In this document: one piece after another, positions 17,239 through 26,919 of the stretch
How positions within the stretch are numbered: the stretch's first letter is position 1
Layout: every line of letters begins with the position of its first letter
Assembly: GCA_038531945.1 (NCBI GenBank)
Contig: JBCBBH010000003.1
Location: forward strand, 372,001 to 436,000
Origin: CALBPI01 sp038531945
GTDB lineage: Bacteria; Pseudomonadota; Gammaproteobacteria; Steroidobacterales; Woeseiaceae
Length of the DNA: 64,000 nucleotides
Reading direction: 5' to 3'
Translations under genes and position numbers: made by a program
Notes under the pieces: generated by a model
Told to the model about the DNA's origin: nothing
Database searches by the model: none
The model's input: the letters and a program-made list of their open reading frames with translations, nothing else

Positions 17239-19119
17239 ATGAATAGTGTTATGTCAGCTGCGGTGTCGATCGGCGCCTCAGTGAAGGAAAAACTTGGATG
17301 GAGCCTTACAGCCGGCGCAATGTTGCTATTGGCCGGTTGCGGTGGGGGAGGTGGTTCCACAACCGCTGAGAGTCCAGACCCTATCGATGATGTTCAGGAA
17401 GGTCAGGTCATTGTTGGTCTGACGGACGCGGAGGGCGATTTCGCCAGCTACACCGTCGATGTGCTGTCGATTTCTCTCGAGCGAGCCAATGGGACGATCG
17501 TAGAGACGCTGCCCAACACGACGCGCGTCGATTTTGCGGATCTGACCGAAGTGACGGAACTCGTCAGCATTGCCACAGTGCCGGCAGGTAACTATGTGTC
17601 GGCAAGCATTCAGCTTGACTACACCGAAAGCCAGATCGTGGTGCAGGACGAGAATGGCGTCACCGCGGAAGCGGTTGCGGTCAATGAGTCCGGCGAGGCG
17701 ATTGGTGAGTGGACGTCGCGCCTTCAGCTCGCATCTAGCGAGGTCATTCGAATCGCACCCGGCGTTCCGGCTGCCTTCTCGCTCGATTTCGATCTGGATG
17801 CGTCCAACGAGATCGACTTCAGTGCTGCGCCGCCAATTGTGACGGTTGCGCCTTTGTTGCTCGCTTCCGCGGAGCTGGAAGAGGACCGTGAGCATCGGAT
17901 TCGTGGATTGGTCGACAGTGTCGATGTCGATGCAGGCAGTATTGCAGTAGACGTACGCCCATTCTTCCACCGCCAGGGTCGCTTTGGCGAGGTCACTGTC
18001 ATCGTGGATGACGAGACTGAATACGAAGTAGATGGTGAAGGTTTTATCGGTTCGGCAGGTCTTGAGGCGATTGCCGCCTTGGGTGAGGACGCGCCGTTGG
18101 TCGCGGCCGGTATGATCGCGGACCGTCAGCTGGACGCGGATGTGATTGTTGCAGGCAGCAGCGTTCCGTGGGCTGATGCTACTGCGGTCAAGGGTACGGT
18201 GAAGTCTCGAGACGCGGATTCACTGACGATCGGTGGCGCGCGAATCGAGTTTGGAGATGGCACCGTTCGTTTCGCAGGAGACCTGGTCGTGCTGGTGGGA
18301 TCTGACACGAGCGTCAGCGCGCCCGGCGTTGATTCAAGCACGCTGTCGGCAGACAGTATCTCTGTTGGTCAGAAACTGGTCGCGTTTGGAGAGATTGTCG
18401 ATGATCAAACTCTGGACTCGACGGCTGCACGGATCGCAATGCAATACAGCCGATTCTCAGCGGAAGTGGTTGCAGCGCAGCCGCTGGTCGCGGACTTGTT
18501 CCTGCTGAACGGACGTCGTCCGCAAGCGTTCGATTTTACTGGCACCGGCTCAGCGCCTGAGTTCGATACGGACCCTGACAACTACGAGGTAGAGACAGGG
18601 CCAATGGCGTTGGGATCACTGGAAGCCGGTGACCTTATCCGTGTGCGCGGATTGGTTGCCCCGTTCGGAGCCGCGCCAGCTGATTTTGATGCTAAGACCG
18701 TCATCGATGTCAGTCTGCGTAATCGTGCCGGAGAGCTGACCGTTCGCTGGCCTTCGGACGCGCCGAGTGCGATGCCGTTCATGAACGCGGATGCGTCAGC
18801 TATCAATGTCGATATCAGCGAGTCGCGAGAGTTCCTGCGGGTGCGTGGTGTGCCGCGCGCATTCACCAACGGATTCGAGATGCTGACGCTGACGCCGACA
18901 GTGAATGGTAATGGTGCCTACGCGGTGCGGGTACGCGGTAGTCAGTCGATCACTCTGTTTCGCACGTTTGAAGATCTCGTCGACGAGTTGAACGCGCAAC
19001 TCGCCGCGGGCGCTAAACTTGCGAGTATCCATGCAGGCGTTCGATATACTGGTGACACCGAGACTTTGCCGGCAACGCGGGCGAGCTTCGTGTTCGTCAG
19101 TGAATCTGACAGCGAATGA
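17239..19119 (+). CDS. DUF4382/DUF5666-type lipoprotein
   Basis: 626 residues. An N-terminal signal peptide ends in lipobox LLLAGCGGGGG (lipidated Cys near residue 34). The first domain begins VIVGLTDAEGDFASYTVDVLSISLERANG, typical of DUF4382. The remainder (about 210-500) contains repeated beta-rich units of the type VRGLVDSVD..., GTVKSRDADSLTIGGARIEF and IRVRGLVAPFG that resemble DUF5666 OB-like repeats. Surface or periplasmic lipoprotein of unknown function. Fourteen bases separate it from the ECF sigma gene, so they are probably co-transcribed. GGGAGC precedes the ATG. Confidence 0.8.
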   Translation: MNSVMSAAVSIGASVKEKLGWSLTAGAMLLLAGCGGGGGSTTAESPDPIDDVQEGQVIVGLTDAEGDFASYTVDVLSISLERANGTIVETLPNTTRVDFADLTEVTELVSIATVPAGNYVSASIQLDYTESQIVVQDENGVTAEAVAVNESGEAIGEWTSRLQLASSEVIRIAPGVPAAFSLDFDLDASNEIDFSAAPPIVTVAPLLLASAELEEDREHRIRGLVDSVDVDAGSIAVDVRPFFHRQGRFGEVTVIVDDETEYEVDGEGFIGSAGLEAIAALGEDAPLVAAGMIADRQLDADVIVAGSSVPWADATAVKGTVKSRDADSLTIGGARIEFGDGTVRFAGDLVVLVGSDTSVSAPGVDSSTLSADSISVGQKLVAFGEIVDDQTLDSTAARIAMQYSRFSAEVVAAQPLVADLFLLNGRRPQAFDFTGTGSAPEFDTDPDNYEVETGPMALGSLEAGDLIRVRGLVAPFGAAPADFDAKTVIDVSLRNRAGELTVRWPSDAPSAMPFMNADASAINVDISESREFLRVRGVPRAFTNGFEMLTLTPTVNGNGAYAVRVRGSQSITLFRTFEDLVDELNAQLAAGAKLASIHAGVRYTGDTETLPATRASFVFVSESDSE

Positions 19120-19133
19120 GATGATGGAAACTG

Positions 19134-19682
19134 ATGGACGGCAGCGCAGCAGCTTTGAACGAGTTCCTGAAGGAAGTGGAACAGAGTGCTTATCGGATGG
19201 CGGTGCTGTCCATCAGTCATCGCGAGGATGCGTTGGACATCGTGCAGGAGAGCATGATGACGCTCGCGAGGAAATACTCAAAGCGGCCGACCGACGAGTG
19301 GCGGCCGCTGTTTTTCCGGATTTTGCAGAACCGAATCCGGGATTGCTATCGACGAAGACGATCCTACGGCAAGGTCTTTTCCTTGTTCGGTCGCGCGCGG
19401 GGCGATCTCGAAGAGCAGACCCCGGCCGAAGAGATGATTCCTGCGCCGGCGGTAGACAACCCGCAAGTGCGCAGCGAATTGGATACCTCTCAGGAGGCCG
19501 TAGAAAACGCGTTATCGTTGTTGCCGCCGCGGCAGCGCGAGGCGTTTTTGCTTCGCAGTTGGGAAGGCTTGAGCGTCACCGAGACAGCGCAAGCGATGGA
19601 ATGCTCCGAAGGGAGCGTCAAGACGCATCACTCTCGCGCGGTTCGAAAGCTGCGTGAGATATTGGGAGCGGAATGGTCATGA
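19134..19682 (+). CDS. ECF-type RNA polymerase sigma factor
   Basis: 182 residues. Region 2 is present as HREDALDIVQESMMTLARKY with WRPLFFRILQNRIRDCYRR. Region 4 is present as LSLLPPRQREAFLLRSWEGLSVTETAQAMECSEGSVKTHHSRAVRKL. The stop overlaps the ATG of the next gene (ATGA at 19679). It redirects RNA polymerase, presumably to its own operon and an envelope regulon, under control of the membrane protein that follows. Confidence 0.92.
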   Translation: MDGSAAALNEFLKEVEQSAYRMAVLSISHREDALDIVQESMMTLARKYSKRPTDEWRPLFFRILQNRIRDCYRRRRSYGKVFSLFGRARGDLEEQTPAEEMIPAPAVDNPQVRSELDTSQEAVENALSLLPPRQREAFLLRSWEGLSVTETAQAMECSEGSVKTHHSRAVRKLREILGAEWS

Positions 19683-20047
19683 CAAACGACAACGATTTGA
19701 ACTCTGATGATCAGGCGTTTGCTGAGCGGCTGGTGCGCAAGCTCGAGCAGCCTTTGGACGACGCCACATTGGCACGACTGCAGGCGGCTCGCGAGGAAGC
19801 AGTGCTTGCGGCCTCGGCATCGGTCGAGCTGGATCGGCGCTGGTACGTTGGTGGGTCGTTGGGCGGAGCGGTGGCTGCCGGCGTTGCGCTGTTTTTTATT
19901 TTGCAGTCGCCAACAATTCAGCCTTTACCCGATTTGAACGACGCAGAACTTGCGATCGTTGCCGATATCGAGGTGCTGGAATCGCTGGAGCTGCTGGCCT
20001 GGCTCGATGATGAGATGTTGGCCGAGGAGTCACTCGATGAAGGTTAA
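19679..20047 (+). CDS. Small single-span membrane protein, DUF3619-like, possible anti-sigma factor
   Basis: 122 residues from the ATG overlapping the sigma stop; an ATG 6 bp earlier is an alternative. A cytoplasmic, charged N-terminal part (about 1-55) is followed by one membrane helix (about 58-76, ending ALFFILQ) and a short acidic C-terminus. The same order (sigma factor, DUF3619-like protein, DUF3106 protein) is familiar from other Proteobacteria. Position and topology fit an anti-sigma factor, but no zinc-binding anti-sigma motif (HxxxCxxC) is visible. Confidence 0.6.
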   Translation: MTNDNDLNSDDQAFAERLVRKLEQPLDDATLARLQAAREEAVLAASASVELDRRWYVGGSLGGAVAAGVALFFILQSPTIQPLPDLNDAELAIVADIEVLESLELLAWLDDEMLAEESLDEG

Positions 20048-20291
20048 TGGTTTGATGTGGCAAGGCTGCGCCGTGGTGCTCGGGCTGCTGGCGAGCGTGT
20101 CGCTGGCCGATTCAGATTCTTACGATTTTTTCGATTTTCTTGGCGACATGGTGGAAGTGGAAGACGAGTTGGTCGATGCGATGACGTTTGAGGCAATCGA
20201 GACTGACGCGTTCGATGATGCGTCGATTCCATCCGATGGTCAGGATGAGAACGAAGAGACGGCGGTGTCGGACACCGCGGAGGCAGTGTGA
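20037..20291 (+). CDS. Small acidic secreted protein, unrecognised
   Basis: 84 residues from the ATG at 20037, overlapping the previous gene by 11 bp. The N-terminus MWQGCAVVLGLLASVSLADS looks like a signal peptide with cleavage after residue ~24. The mature part is almost wholly acidic, rich in Asp and Glu (DFFDFLGDMVEVEDELVDAM). I recognise no family. It is embedded in the sigma-factor operon, so it may be an envelope stress or metal-binding partner of the DUF3106 protein; that is speculation. Confidence 0.55.
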   Translation: MKVNGLMWQGCAVVLGLLASVSLADSDSYDFFDFLGDMVEVEDELVDAMTFEAIETDAFDDASIPSDGQDENEETAVSDTAEAV

Positions 20292-20770
20292 TGAACCAAT
20301 GGATTCGAGTCGTCGTCATTGCGGCGGCACTATTGATCGCCGAGACAGTGGTGGCGCAGGAATGGACCGATCTGTCGAGCGACCAGCAAGCCGTTCTGGC
20401 CAAGTACGAGCAACAGTGGGTCGATATTGACGCATCGCGTCGGGAACGCCTGGTGCGTGGCGCCGATCGTTGGCTCGCGATGGACGACGATCAACGAGCT
20501 GATCTGCAATCGAAGTTTGATCAATTCCAGGCGTTGCCCGAGGCGAGTCGTACTGAGTTGCGCCGTCGTTTACAGATTTTTCGTGAAATGTCCCCGGAGC
20601 AGCGCGAGGAATTGCGGAACCGGCTGCAGCGGTTCAATCGTCTGTCGCCGGAGCGGCGTGAAGCACTGCGCAATCGTTTCCGCACGCTGACGCCCGAAGA
20701 GCGCGCAAAAGCGATGGAGAAGATGCGAGAGCGAGTTCAGCAACGTCGCCGTCGCGCGAACCGGGATTAG
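20291..20770 (+). CDS. DUF3106 periplasmic protein
   Basis: 159 residues from the ATG that overlaps the previous stop (TGATG); a GTG immediately before it is possible. Signal peptide ends near IAETVVAQ. The mature protein is Arg/Glu-rich with repeated segments of the pattern MSPEQREELRNRLQRF, LSPERREALRNRF and LTPEERAKAMEKM, the hallmark of DUF3106. The helical repeats recall CpxP/Spy-like envelope-stress chaperones, but function is unproven. Last gene of the sigma-factor operon. Confidence 0.8.
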   Translation: MNQWIRVVVIAAALLIAETVVAQEWTDLSSDQQAVLAKYEQQWVDIDASRRERLVRGADRWLAMDDDQRADLQSKFDQFQALPEASRTELRRRLQIFREMSPEQREELRNRLQRFNRLSPERREALRNRFRTLTPEERAKAMEKMRERVQQRRRRANRD

Positions 20771-20774
20771 GCGA

Positions 20775-21635
20775 TTAGTTAAAGCCGCCGTAGAACAGAT
20801 AGAAGACGCTAAGAAAAACTGTATTGCCGTCGAGGCCGTCGCCGCCTTCGGACACACCCACGCTGATGTCGAGATCGCCAGTTGCGCCTGCCGGCGTGAG
20901 AAAGCCGACGCTCAGCGTGTCAGCGATCCCGAGGTCTCCGGCCAATTCATCGCGCGTTACGGAGACATTGAATGCACTCTGGTCGCCCACCTTCCATTCG
21001 GCCCGCAAACTGTCGCTGCGATCCAGTAGCGATGTCGCAAGCGTCAGCGACGTTGGCGACAAACGTTGCACGATCACACGCGTGCCCAGCAACGAGAGAT
21101 CGCGGTCGTAATCAAACCAACGCGAGCTTGCGTTGATGCGGAAGCCACCGTCGGTTTTGTAACCGAGCCCGACACGCCAGCCGTCGGCTTTCAATGGCAC
21201 GCTGATGTCGTCGACCCGCTCGAGATTCGGAGTGCGCAGGATCAAATCAATGTCGCGCTCGAGGTAGCGTACGGACCATCTCCAGTGATCACCGAAGTGA
21301 TACAGACCGGCCGATAAGTCCTGTGAGTCAAAGTCATCCGGGTCGCCCGATTGGCCGCCGTAAACTTCGACCCCGATTGGGCCGAAGTCATACTGACCAC
21401 CGATTTCCCAGTCCCGAGTTTGAACACTATCAGGAGCGCCGTCGGCTTGAGTGGTCGCGAAACTGGCGCTCAACATGATCGCGTCGTTAACGATGTAGTT
21501 GCCGAGCAGGCTGAATGTCGAGCCATCGCCATTGTCGACGGCAGCGCCGACACCCAGTGCGTAGCCACTGTCATCCTGCGCGAACAGCGTTGTACTGAGA
21601 CAAAGCAGCGCCAGGTAGGAAATGGGTTTGTTCAA
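20775..21635 (-). CDS. Outer-membrane beta-barrel protein, hypothetical
   Basis: 286 residues. Signal peptide MNKPISYLALLCLSTTLFAQ with cleavage after Ala-Gln. The mature sequence alternates short beta-strands with Gly/Asp turns (GVGAAVDNGDGSTFSLLGNYIVND; WRVGLGYKTDGGFRINASSRWFDY) and ends with FLSVFYLFYGGFN, consistent with a barrel of about a dozen strands. No named family recognised. It is convergent with the DUF3106 gene (4-bp gap) and divergent from the alpha/beta hydrolase. Confidence 0.65.
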   Translation of the reverse strand: MNKPISYLALLCLSTTLFAQDDSGYALGVGAAVDNGDGSTFSLLGNYIVNDAIMLSASFATTQADGAPDSVQTRDWEIGGQYDFGPIGVEVYGGQSGDPDDFDSQDLSAGLYHFGDHWRWSVRYLERDIDLILRTPNLERVDDISVPLKADGWRVGLGYKTDGGFRINASSRWFDYDRDLSLLGTRVIVQRLSPTSLTLATSLLDRSDSLRAEWKVGDQSAFNVSVTRDELAGDLGIADTLSVGFLTPAGATGDLDISVGVSEGGDGLDGNTVFLSVFYLFYGGFN

Positions 21636-21707
21636 AGTCCAGTCTCGGCATGGCGTTTCGAGACTACTGACCCTATCATGTTGGCGTTCTCAGTACAGGG
21701 TGGATAC

Positions 21708-22613
21708 ATGGCAGAAATTGAAGTTGGTGGCGTTCGGATTGCTTACGAACGTCACGGGGATGCAGATCGTCCAATCATCTTTTTGATCCAGGGTTTGAGC
21801 ATGCCGCTCAACGCATGGCCACCGGCGTTTATCGAACGACTGCTCGAGGCGGGTTTCGGCGTTGTCACGATGGACAACAGAGACATCGGAAAATCTCAGC
21901 TGTTTCGATCTGCAGGTGTTCCGAATTTGGTGTGGCAACGATTCAAGGCGAGTTTAGGGTTACCTGTGCGTATGCCCTATACGCTCGATGACATGGCTGG
22001 TGATGTTTCTGGATTGATCGGTGCGCTGGGTATCGGTCAGGCTCACATTGTCGGTGTTTCGATGGGCGGCATGATTGCGCAGAGCCTTGCGATACAACAC
22101 CCGCAACGTTGCCTCAGTTTAACGTCGATCATGTCTACGACGGGCAACCGTCGTTTGCCGAAGCCCGATGCCGAATTGATCCGACAGTTGCTTAGCCGCC
22201 CTGCGAGCTCCGATGTGGATTCGCGTATCGAGCACAGCATGAAAACCTGGGCAATGATCTCCAGTGATGGGTTCGGTGTTGACCTTAATCATGTTCGCCA
22301 GCGACTTAAGGACATGTATGCGCGCGGCGTAACCCGTGGTGGGGTGACACGACAAATGCTGGCGATTGGTATGGCAAAAAGTCGCGTGCGCAAACTTCGT
22401 GAAGTCAAAGTGCCGACTTTGGTGATCCACGGAAACAAGGATCGACTGGTGCCGGTAGCGGGTGGTGTAGATACTGCCAACGCGATTCCGGACGCACAGT
22501 TGGAAATTATTGAAGGTATGGGTCACGATCTGCCGCCGGATTTAATCGATCGGATTACCGGTTTGATTATTGAGCACGCGAGACGCAACGATGTCACGCA
22601 AGCCGCTGCCTGA
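21708..22613 (+). CDS. Alpha/beta-hydrolase fold protein
   Basis: 301 residues from the ATG at 21708 (MAEIEVGGVRIAYERHG), preceded by GGGTGGA; an in-frame ATG at 21678 is less well placed. The nucleophile elbow is GVSMGG, the oxyanion region is QGLSMPLNAWP and the catalytic His is in GMGHDLPPDL; the acid lies in LVIHGNKDRLVP. Ester or lactone hydrolase of unknown substrate. Thirteen bases upstream of an acyl-CoA dehydrogenase in the same orientation, so a lipid or ester catabolic role is likely. Confidence 0.88.
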   Translation: MAEIEVGGVRIAYERHGDADRPIIFLIQGLSMPLNAWPPAFIERLLEAGFGVVTMDNRDIGKSQLFRSAGVPNLVWQRFKASLGLPVRMPYTLDDMAGDVSGLIGALGIGQAHIVGVSMGGMIAQSLAIQHPQRCLSLTSIMSTTGNRRLPKPDAELIRQLLSRPASSDVDSRIEHSMKTWAMISSDGFGVDLNHVRQRLKDMYARGVTRGGVTRQMLAIGMAKSRVRKLREVKVPTLVIHGNKDRLVPVAGGVDTANAIPDAQLEIIEGMGHDLPPDLIDRITGLIIEHARRNDVTQAAA

Positions 22614-22626
22614 GATTTGATCAACA

Positions 22627-23778
22627 GTGCGTTTTTCTGACACGCATGATTCGATTCGATCGGTGACCGAGCAATTTGTTGCTGATGTCCTGGATCCATC
22701 GGCAGAGACCTGGGAGCGAGACGGTCAGTTCCCGGCGCACGAAGTGTTTCGCGCTGCCGGCGATCGCGGCCTGCTGGGAATTGCGAAACCAGAGCGCTAT
22801 GGCGGCCTGGAGCTCGACTACTCACATCAGATCGTGTTTTCCGAAGCGCTCGGTTACACGCTGGCCGGCGGTGTTGCGATGGCGCTGGGTGTGCAGACCG
22901 ACATGGCCACACCGGCGCTCGCACGCTTCGGAAGCGATGCGTTGAAGTCGGAATTTCTCGCACCCGCTATTAGCGGCGAGCAGGTATGTTCCATTGCGGT
23001 TAGCGAGCCGCACGCCGGATCGGATGTCGCAGCTATCAAGACCTACGCGAAAACCGACGGCGGTGACTACATCATCAACGGTACGAAGATGTGGATCACG
23101 AACTCGACGCAGGCGGATTTCCTGTGTCTTCTCGCGAACACTGAAGATGCGCCGTCACATGCCAATAAGTCGCTCATCATTATTCCGACTGCAACCAAAG
23201 GCGTTAGTTTTTCAGAGCCGCTCGACAAGCTGGGCATGCGGGACTCGGACACGGCGCAAGTGTTTCTGGATGATGTGCGCGTGCCGATTCACCACACGAT
23301 TGGCGAGCGCGGTCACGGGTTTCGTTACCAGATGATGCAATTCCAGGAGGAGCGCCTGTTCGCCGGCGCGGCCAACCTGCGCGCGATGGAACGGTGTATC
23401 GAATCAACGATCGAGTACACGCGATCGCGGTCTACGTTCGGTAAGCCGGTTCTCGACAATCAGGTTGTACAGTTTCGCCTGGCCGAGCTACAAACAGAGA
23501 TCGAAGCGCTCCGTGCACTTGTGTACAGCGCCGTTGAATCCTATGTCGCCGGTGTTGACGTCACCACGCTCGCGTCGATGTGCAAGTTGAAATCGGGTCG
23601 CTTGTTTCGGGAAGTGGCGGATAGCTGCCTGCAATACTGGGGCGGCATGGGATTCATGTGGGATAACCCCGTCGCGCGTGCATACCGCGACGGCCGCCTG
23701 TCCTCCATCGGCGGTGGTGCCGATGAAATCATGCTGGGCATTATCGCGCGTCGAATGGGCCTGGCATCAGGCCATTGA
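22627..23778 (+). CDS. Acyl-CoA dehydrogenase
   Basis: 383 residues from a GTG. FAD and substrate motifs are readable: CSIAVSEPHAGSDVAAIKT, MWITNSTQADFLCLLA and the C-terminal YRDGRLSSIGGGADEIMLGIIARRMG. Length is typical. It catalyses alpha,beta-dehydrogenation of acyl-CoA thioesters with electron transfer to ETF. Chain-length preference cannot be read. It is probably co-transcribed with the hydrolase; its stop codon abuts the stop of the convergent RND gene with no gap. Confidence 0.92.
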   Translation: MRFSDTHDSIRSVTEQFVADVLDPSAETWERDGQFPAHEVFRAAGDRGLLGIAKPERYGGLELDYSHQIVFSEALGYTLAGGVAMALGVQTDMATPALARFGSDALKSEFLAPAISGEQVCSIAVSEPHAGSDVAAIKTYAKTDGGDYIINGTKMWITNSTQADFLCLLANTEDAPSHANKSLIIIPTATKGVSFSEPLDKLGMRDSDTAQVFLDDVRVPIHHTIGERGHGFRYQMMQFQEERLFAGAANLRAMERCIESTIEYTRSRSTFGKPVLDNQVVQFRLAELQTEIEALRALVYSAVESYVAGVDVTTLASMCKLKSGRLFREVADSCLQYWGGMGFMWDNPVARAYRDGRLSSIGGGADEIMLGIIARRMGLASGH

Positions 23779-26700
23779 TCAACTGGTGGTCGCGCCGTCA
23801 GTCGTACGGCGCCTGAAATACCAGCGAAACACATCCACAAAACTGCGCTTCACATCATCCGCGATCATGATGTTGACCGGAACCAGAAGCAATGTGATGA
23901 ATGTGGCGAACAGAATGCCGTAGGCCAGAGAGATTCCCATCGGAATCAGGAACTGCGCCGTCGTCGATTTCACACTGAGCATTGGCAGCAACCCAAGGAA
24001 GGTCGTCAGCGACGTCAGCATTACAGCTCGGAAACGTGCGACCCCCGCCATCTTGGCGGCTTCCAATAACGGCGTTCCGGCGCGATGTTTACGATTGATG
24101 TAGTCGACCAGAACGAGGCTGTCGTTCACCACAACACCCATCAACGCAATCAATCCAAACACACTGAGAATCGATACGGAGTAGCCCAGGATCCAGTGCC
24201 CGAGAATCGCGCCGATCACGCCGAACGGAATGACGGACATGACCAGGATCGCTTGCACATAGCTTTTGAGCGCCAGCGCTAACAGGCAGAAGATGACAAA
24301 CAAGGCGATGGTCAGACCCGACTTCAAACTGCCGAAGATCTCGCCCTGGCGACGCGCTTCGCCCTCCAGCTGATAGGTGATCCCCGGGAACCGCGGCATC
24401 AAACCATCCGCATAAGCGGTGATACCCGCCTGGATCAGGGTCATATTCGCGGTTTCCTTATTGACCTCGGCGCGCACGTTGAGCGTACGATAACCGTCGA
24501 TTCGCGTGATCTGCGACGGACCCTTGCCGGGCGTCAGTGTGGCGACGTTCGCCAGCGGTACATCGCGACCGTCCGGTGTCCGGATCAACAGTTCGTTAAG
24601 CGTATCGATGGTCTGGCGCTCTTGTCCCGAGAGCCGAATCAATACGCGAATATCATCTCGACCACGCTGGATCCTCTGTGCTTCGAATCCCCGGAAAGCG
24701 CTGGAGACTTGCCCGACGACGTCGGCTCGCGTCAGGCCCAGTACGTAGCCTTCCTGAGTCAACTCGATCCGCAGCTCCTCTTTTCCGTCGGAGAGGCTGT
24801 CGTTGATTTCAAACACACCTTCGTAGCTTGCGAGGTGGGATTTCATGGCGTCGCCGACGAGTGCCAATTGGTCCAGCGACTGCCCTGAAAACTGGATATC
24901 GATCGGGTTGCGACCGCCAGACCACGATGAGCGGATATTCATCGTCTCGGCGCCCGGGATTACGCCGAGCCGCTCGCGCCAGGTCGCTGCAAATTCGTTT
25001 GCAGAGACTTTGCCGACACGCTGCTCTGCCGGTGCCAGCTCGATTTGTACGCGACCGATATGTGAACCGTTGGCGTCGCGATTGGCACCGGTGCTCGCGA
25101 GAATATTGCCAGCCACCTCTTCGTTGTACTGCTGGTTGTATTCCTGTTTCAGTCCGCGTGCGATTTCCAGCATTCTCTGAATATGTCGATCGGTCACCTC
25201 ATACGGCGTGCCGACAGGCATGGCCAACTCGGCCGTGATCGTCTCGCTCGGGACACTGGCGAAGAACACCCAGCGCGCATAGCCACTGGTTACCAGCGTG
25301 ACCATGATGACCAACACGCCGCCGAAGCCGGCGAGGGTGGAATAGCGATGGCGCAGTGCGAAGCTCAGCGCGGGTTTGTAAAAACGCAGAATCGCGTTCT
25401 CGAAACCGTCGGCAAACTTCTTTTGAAACCGCTGGAAGCGATTGCCATGTTCGCGAACACCACGAATTTTTACGTGCTTGAGATGCGCCGGAAGAATCAG
25501 TTTCGACTCGATCAACGAGAAGATGAAGACGGGAATCACGACGAGCGGAATGTTTGAGAAGAAGCGCCCGAAGCGACCCTCGAGAAACACCAACGGTGCG
25601 AACGCCGCCATGGTTGTCAAAATACCGAACGTCACTGGTCCTGCAACCTCGCGCGTCCCCTCGATCGCGGCTTGTAGCCCATCGGTGCCGCGTTTCAAAT
25701 GTGTGTAGACGTTTTCGCCCGTCACGATCGCATCGTCGACTACCAGTCCGAGCACGAGAATGAAGCCGAACAGGGTCATGATGTTAATGCTGACGCCCAG
25801 CGCATTCATCAGCATGAACGCACCGAAAAAGCTGATTGGAATTCCGATAAAGACCCAGAAAGCGATCGCCGGCCGCAAAAACAGTGTCAGCATTAAGATG
25901 ACGAGCAGACCGCCTTGCCAGGCGCTGCTGATGAGAATGCCAAGCCGATTCTTGAGCGTGACAGAATCGTCATCCCAATAGTCGATGAATACGCCCACAG
26001 GCAGCTCTGCCCGTTTTTCTTTGACGTATTGCCTTGCAGCTGCTGCGATATCCAGCGCGCTTTGTTTGCCGACCCTTGAGACTCGCAGTGTTGCCGCACT
26101 CACGCCATTGAAACGTGTCGTGACCGCGTCTTCTTCAAAGCCGTCGTCGACCGCGGCGATGTCGCGAACGCGAATGATGCTGCCGTCGGCGTTCGTTCGA
26201 ACCACGATGTCCTCAAAGTCGGTTTGGCGGTAGGCCTGGCCCTTGGAGCGCAACAAAACGTCGCCGCCAGATGAGCGCAGGTTGCCGGCGGACAAATCCT
26301 GCGAGCTTTGACGCACAGCGTTGGCGACTTCCTCCAACGTGATACCGGTATCGCGAAGACGGTCCTGCGAGGCCTCGATTGCGACCTCGTAGTTGCGCAC
26401 CGAGTCGAGCTTCACTTGTGTGATATCCGGCAACAACAACAGCTCTTCACGCACCTGTTCGGCGACGGCCCTGAGCTCATCCTCATCAACTTCGCCGGAA
26501 ACGACGATCTCGATCACCGCAAACTCACGCTGTGCCAACGCGATAACCGGGCGCTCCGCTTCGGCGGGCAGGCCGTTGATCGCGTCGACTCGGCTTTTGA
26601 TGTCGGCGAGCAGCTCACGTGGGTCGTAGCTGCTTTCCACCTCGATTGATACGGTGGTAGAGCCTTCGACCGAGCGTGAAGTGATTTGCTCGATTCCTTC

Positions 26701-26919
26701 GAGATCGTTAACGGCTTCCTCGACCCGCACGGCGATGCCTAACTCAACATCTTCCGGAGTCGCGCCGCGCAGTGGCACGCTGACGGAAATGACATCAGGA
26801 TCAGCCGGTGGAAATACCTCGAACACCATCAGTCGCGACACGGTAAACAAGCCGCCCACGACGATGGTGAACATCATCAGGTTGGCAGCGACTGAGTTTC
26901 TGGCAAACCATGCAATCAT
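23779..26919 (-). CDS. RND-family efflux permease (AcrB/HAE1-like)
   Basis: 1046 residues, the usual length, with twelve membrane helices and two large periplasmic loops. The proton-relay Asp pair is in LGLVVDDAIVTGENVYTHLKRG of TM4. The N-terminal motif begins MIAWFARNSVAANLMMFTIVVGG. Inner-membrane proton-driven pump of a tripartite exporter. Start overlaps the stop of the adaptor gene by 4 bp. The VxDDAIV and LPDITQVKLDS segments place it with HAE-1-type drug exporters rather than heavy-metal pumps, though the substrate is unknown. Confidence 0.94.
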   Translation of the reverse strand: MIAWFARNSVAANLMMFTIVVGGLFTVSRLMVFEVFPPADPDVISVSVPLRGATPEDVELGIAVRVEEAVNDLEGIEQITSRSVEGSTTVSIEVESSYDPRELLADIKSRVDAINGLPAEAERPVIALAQREFAVIEIVVSGEVDEDELRAVAEQVREELLLLPDITQVKLDSVRNYEVAIEASQDRLRDTGITLEEVANAVRQSSQDLSAGNLRSSGGDVLLRSKGQAYRQTDFEDIVVRTNADGSIIRVRDIAAVDDGFEEDAVTTRFNGVSAATLRVSRVGKQSALDIAAAARQYVKEKRAELPVGVFIDYWDDDSVTLKNRLGILISSAWQGGLLVILMLTLFLRPAIAFWVFIGIPISFFGAFMLMNALGVSINIMTLFGFILVLGLVVDDAIVTGENVYTHLKRGTDGLQAAIEGTREVAGPVTFGILTTMAAFAPLVFLEGRFGRFFSNIPLVVIPVFIFSLIESKLILPAHLKHVKIRGVREHGNRFQRFQKKFADGFENAILRFYKPALSFALRHRYSTLAGFGGVLVIMVTLVTSGYARWVFFASVPSETITAELAMPVGTPYEVTDRHIQRMLEIARGLKQEYNQQYNEEVAGNILASTGANRDANGSHIGRVQIELAPAEQRVGKVSANEFAATWRERLGVIPGAETMNIRSSWSGGRNPIDIQFSGQSLDQLALVGDAMKSHLASYEGVFEINDSLSDGKEELRIELTQEGYVLGLTRADVVGQVSSAFRGFEAQRIQRGRDDIRVLIRLSGQERQTIDTLNELLIRTPDGRDVPLANVATLTPGKGPSQITRIDGYRTLNVRAEVNKETANMTLIQAGITAYADGLMPRFPGITYQLEGEARRQGEIFGSLKSGLTIALFVIFCLLALALKSYVQAILVMSVIPFGVIGAILGHWILGYSVSILSVFGLIALMGVVVNDSLVLVDYINRKHRAGTPLLEAAKMAGVARFRAVMLTSLTTFLGLLPMLSVKSTTAQFLIPMGISLAYGILFATFITLLLVPVNIMIADDVKRSFVDVFRWYFRRRTTDGATTS

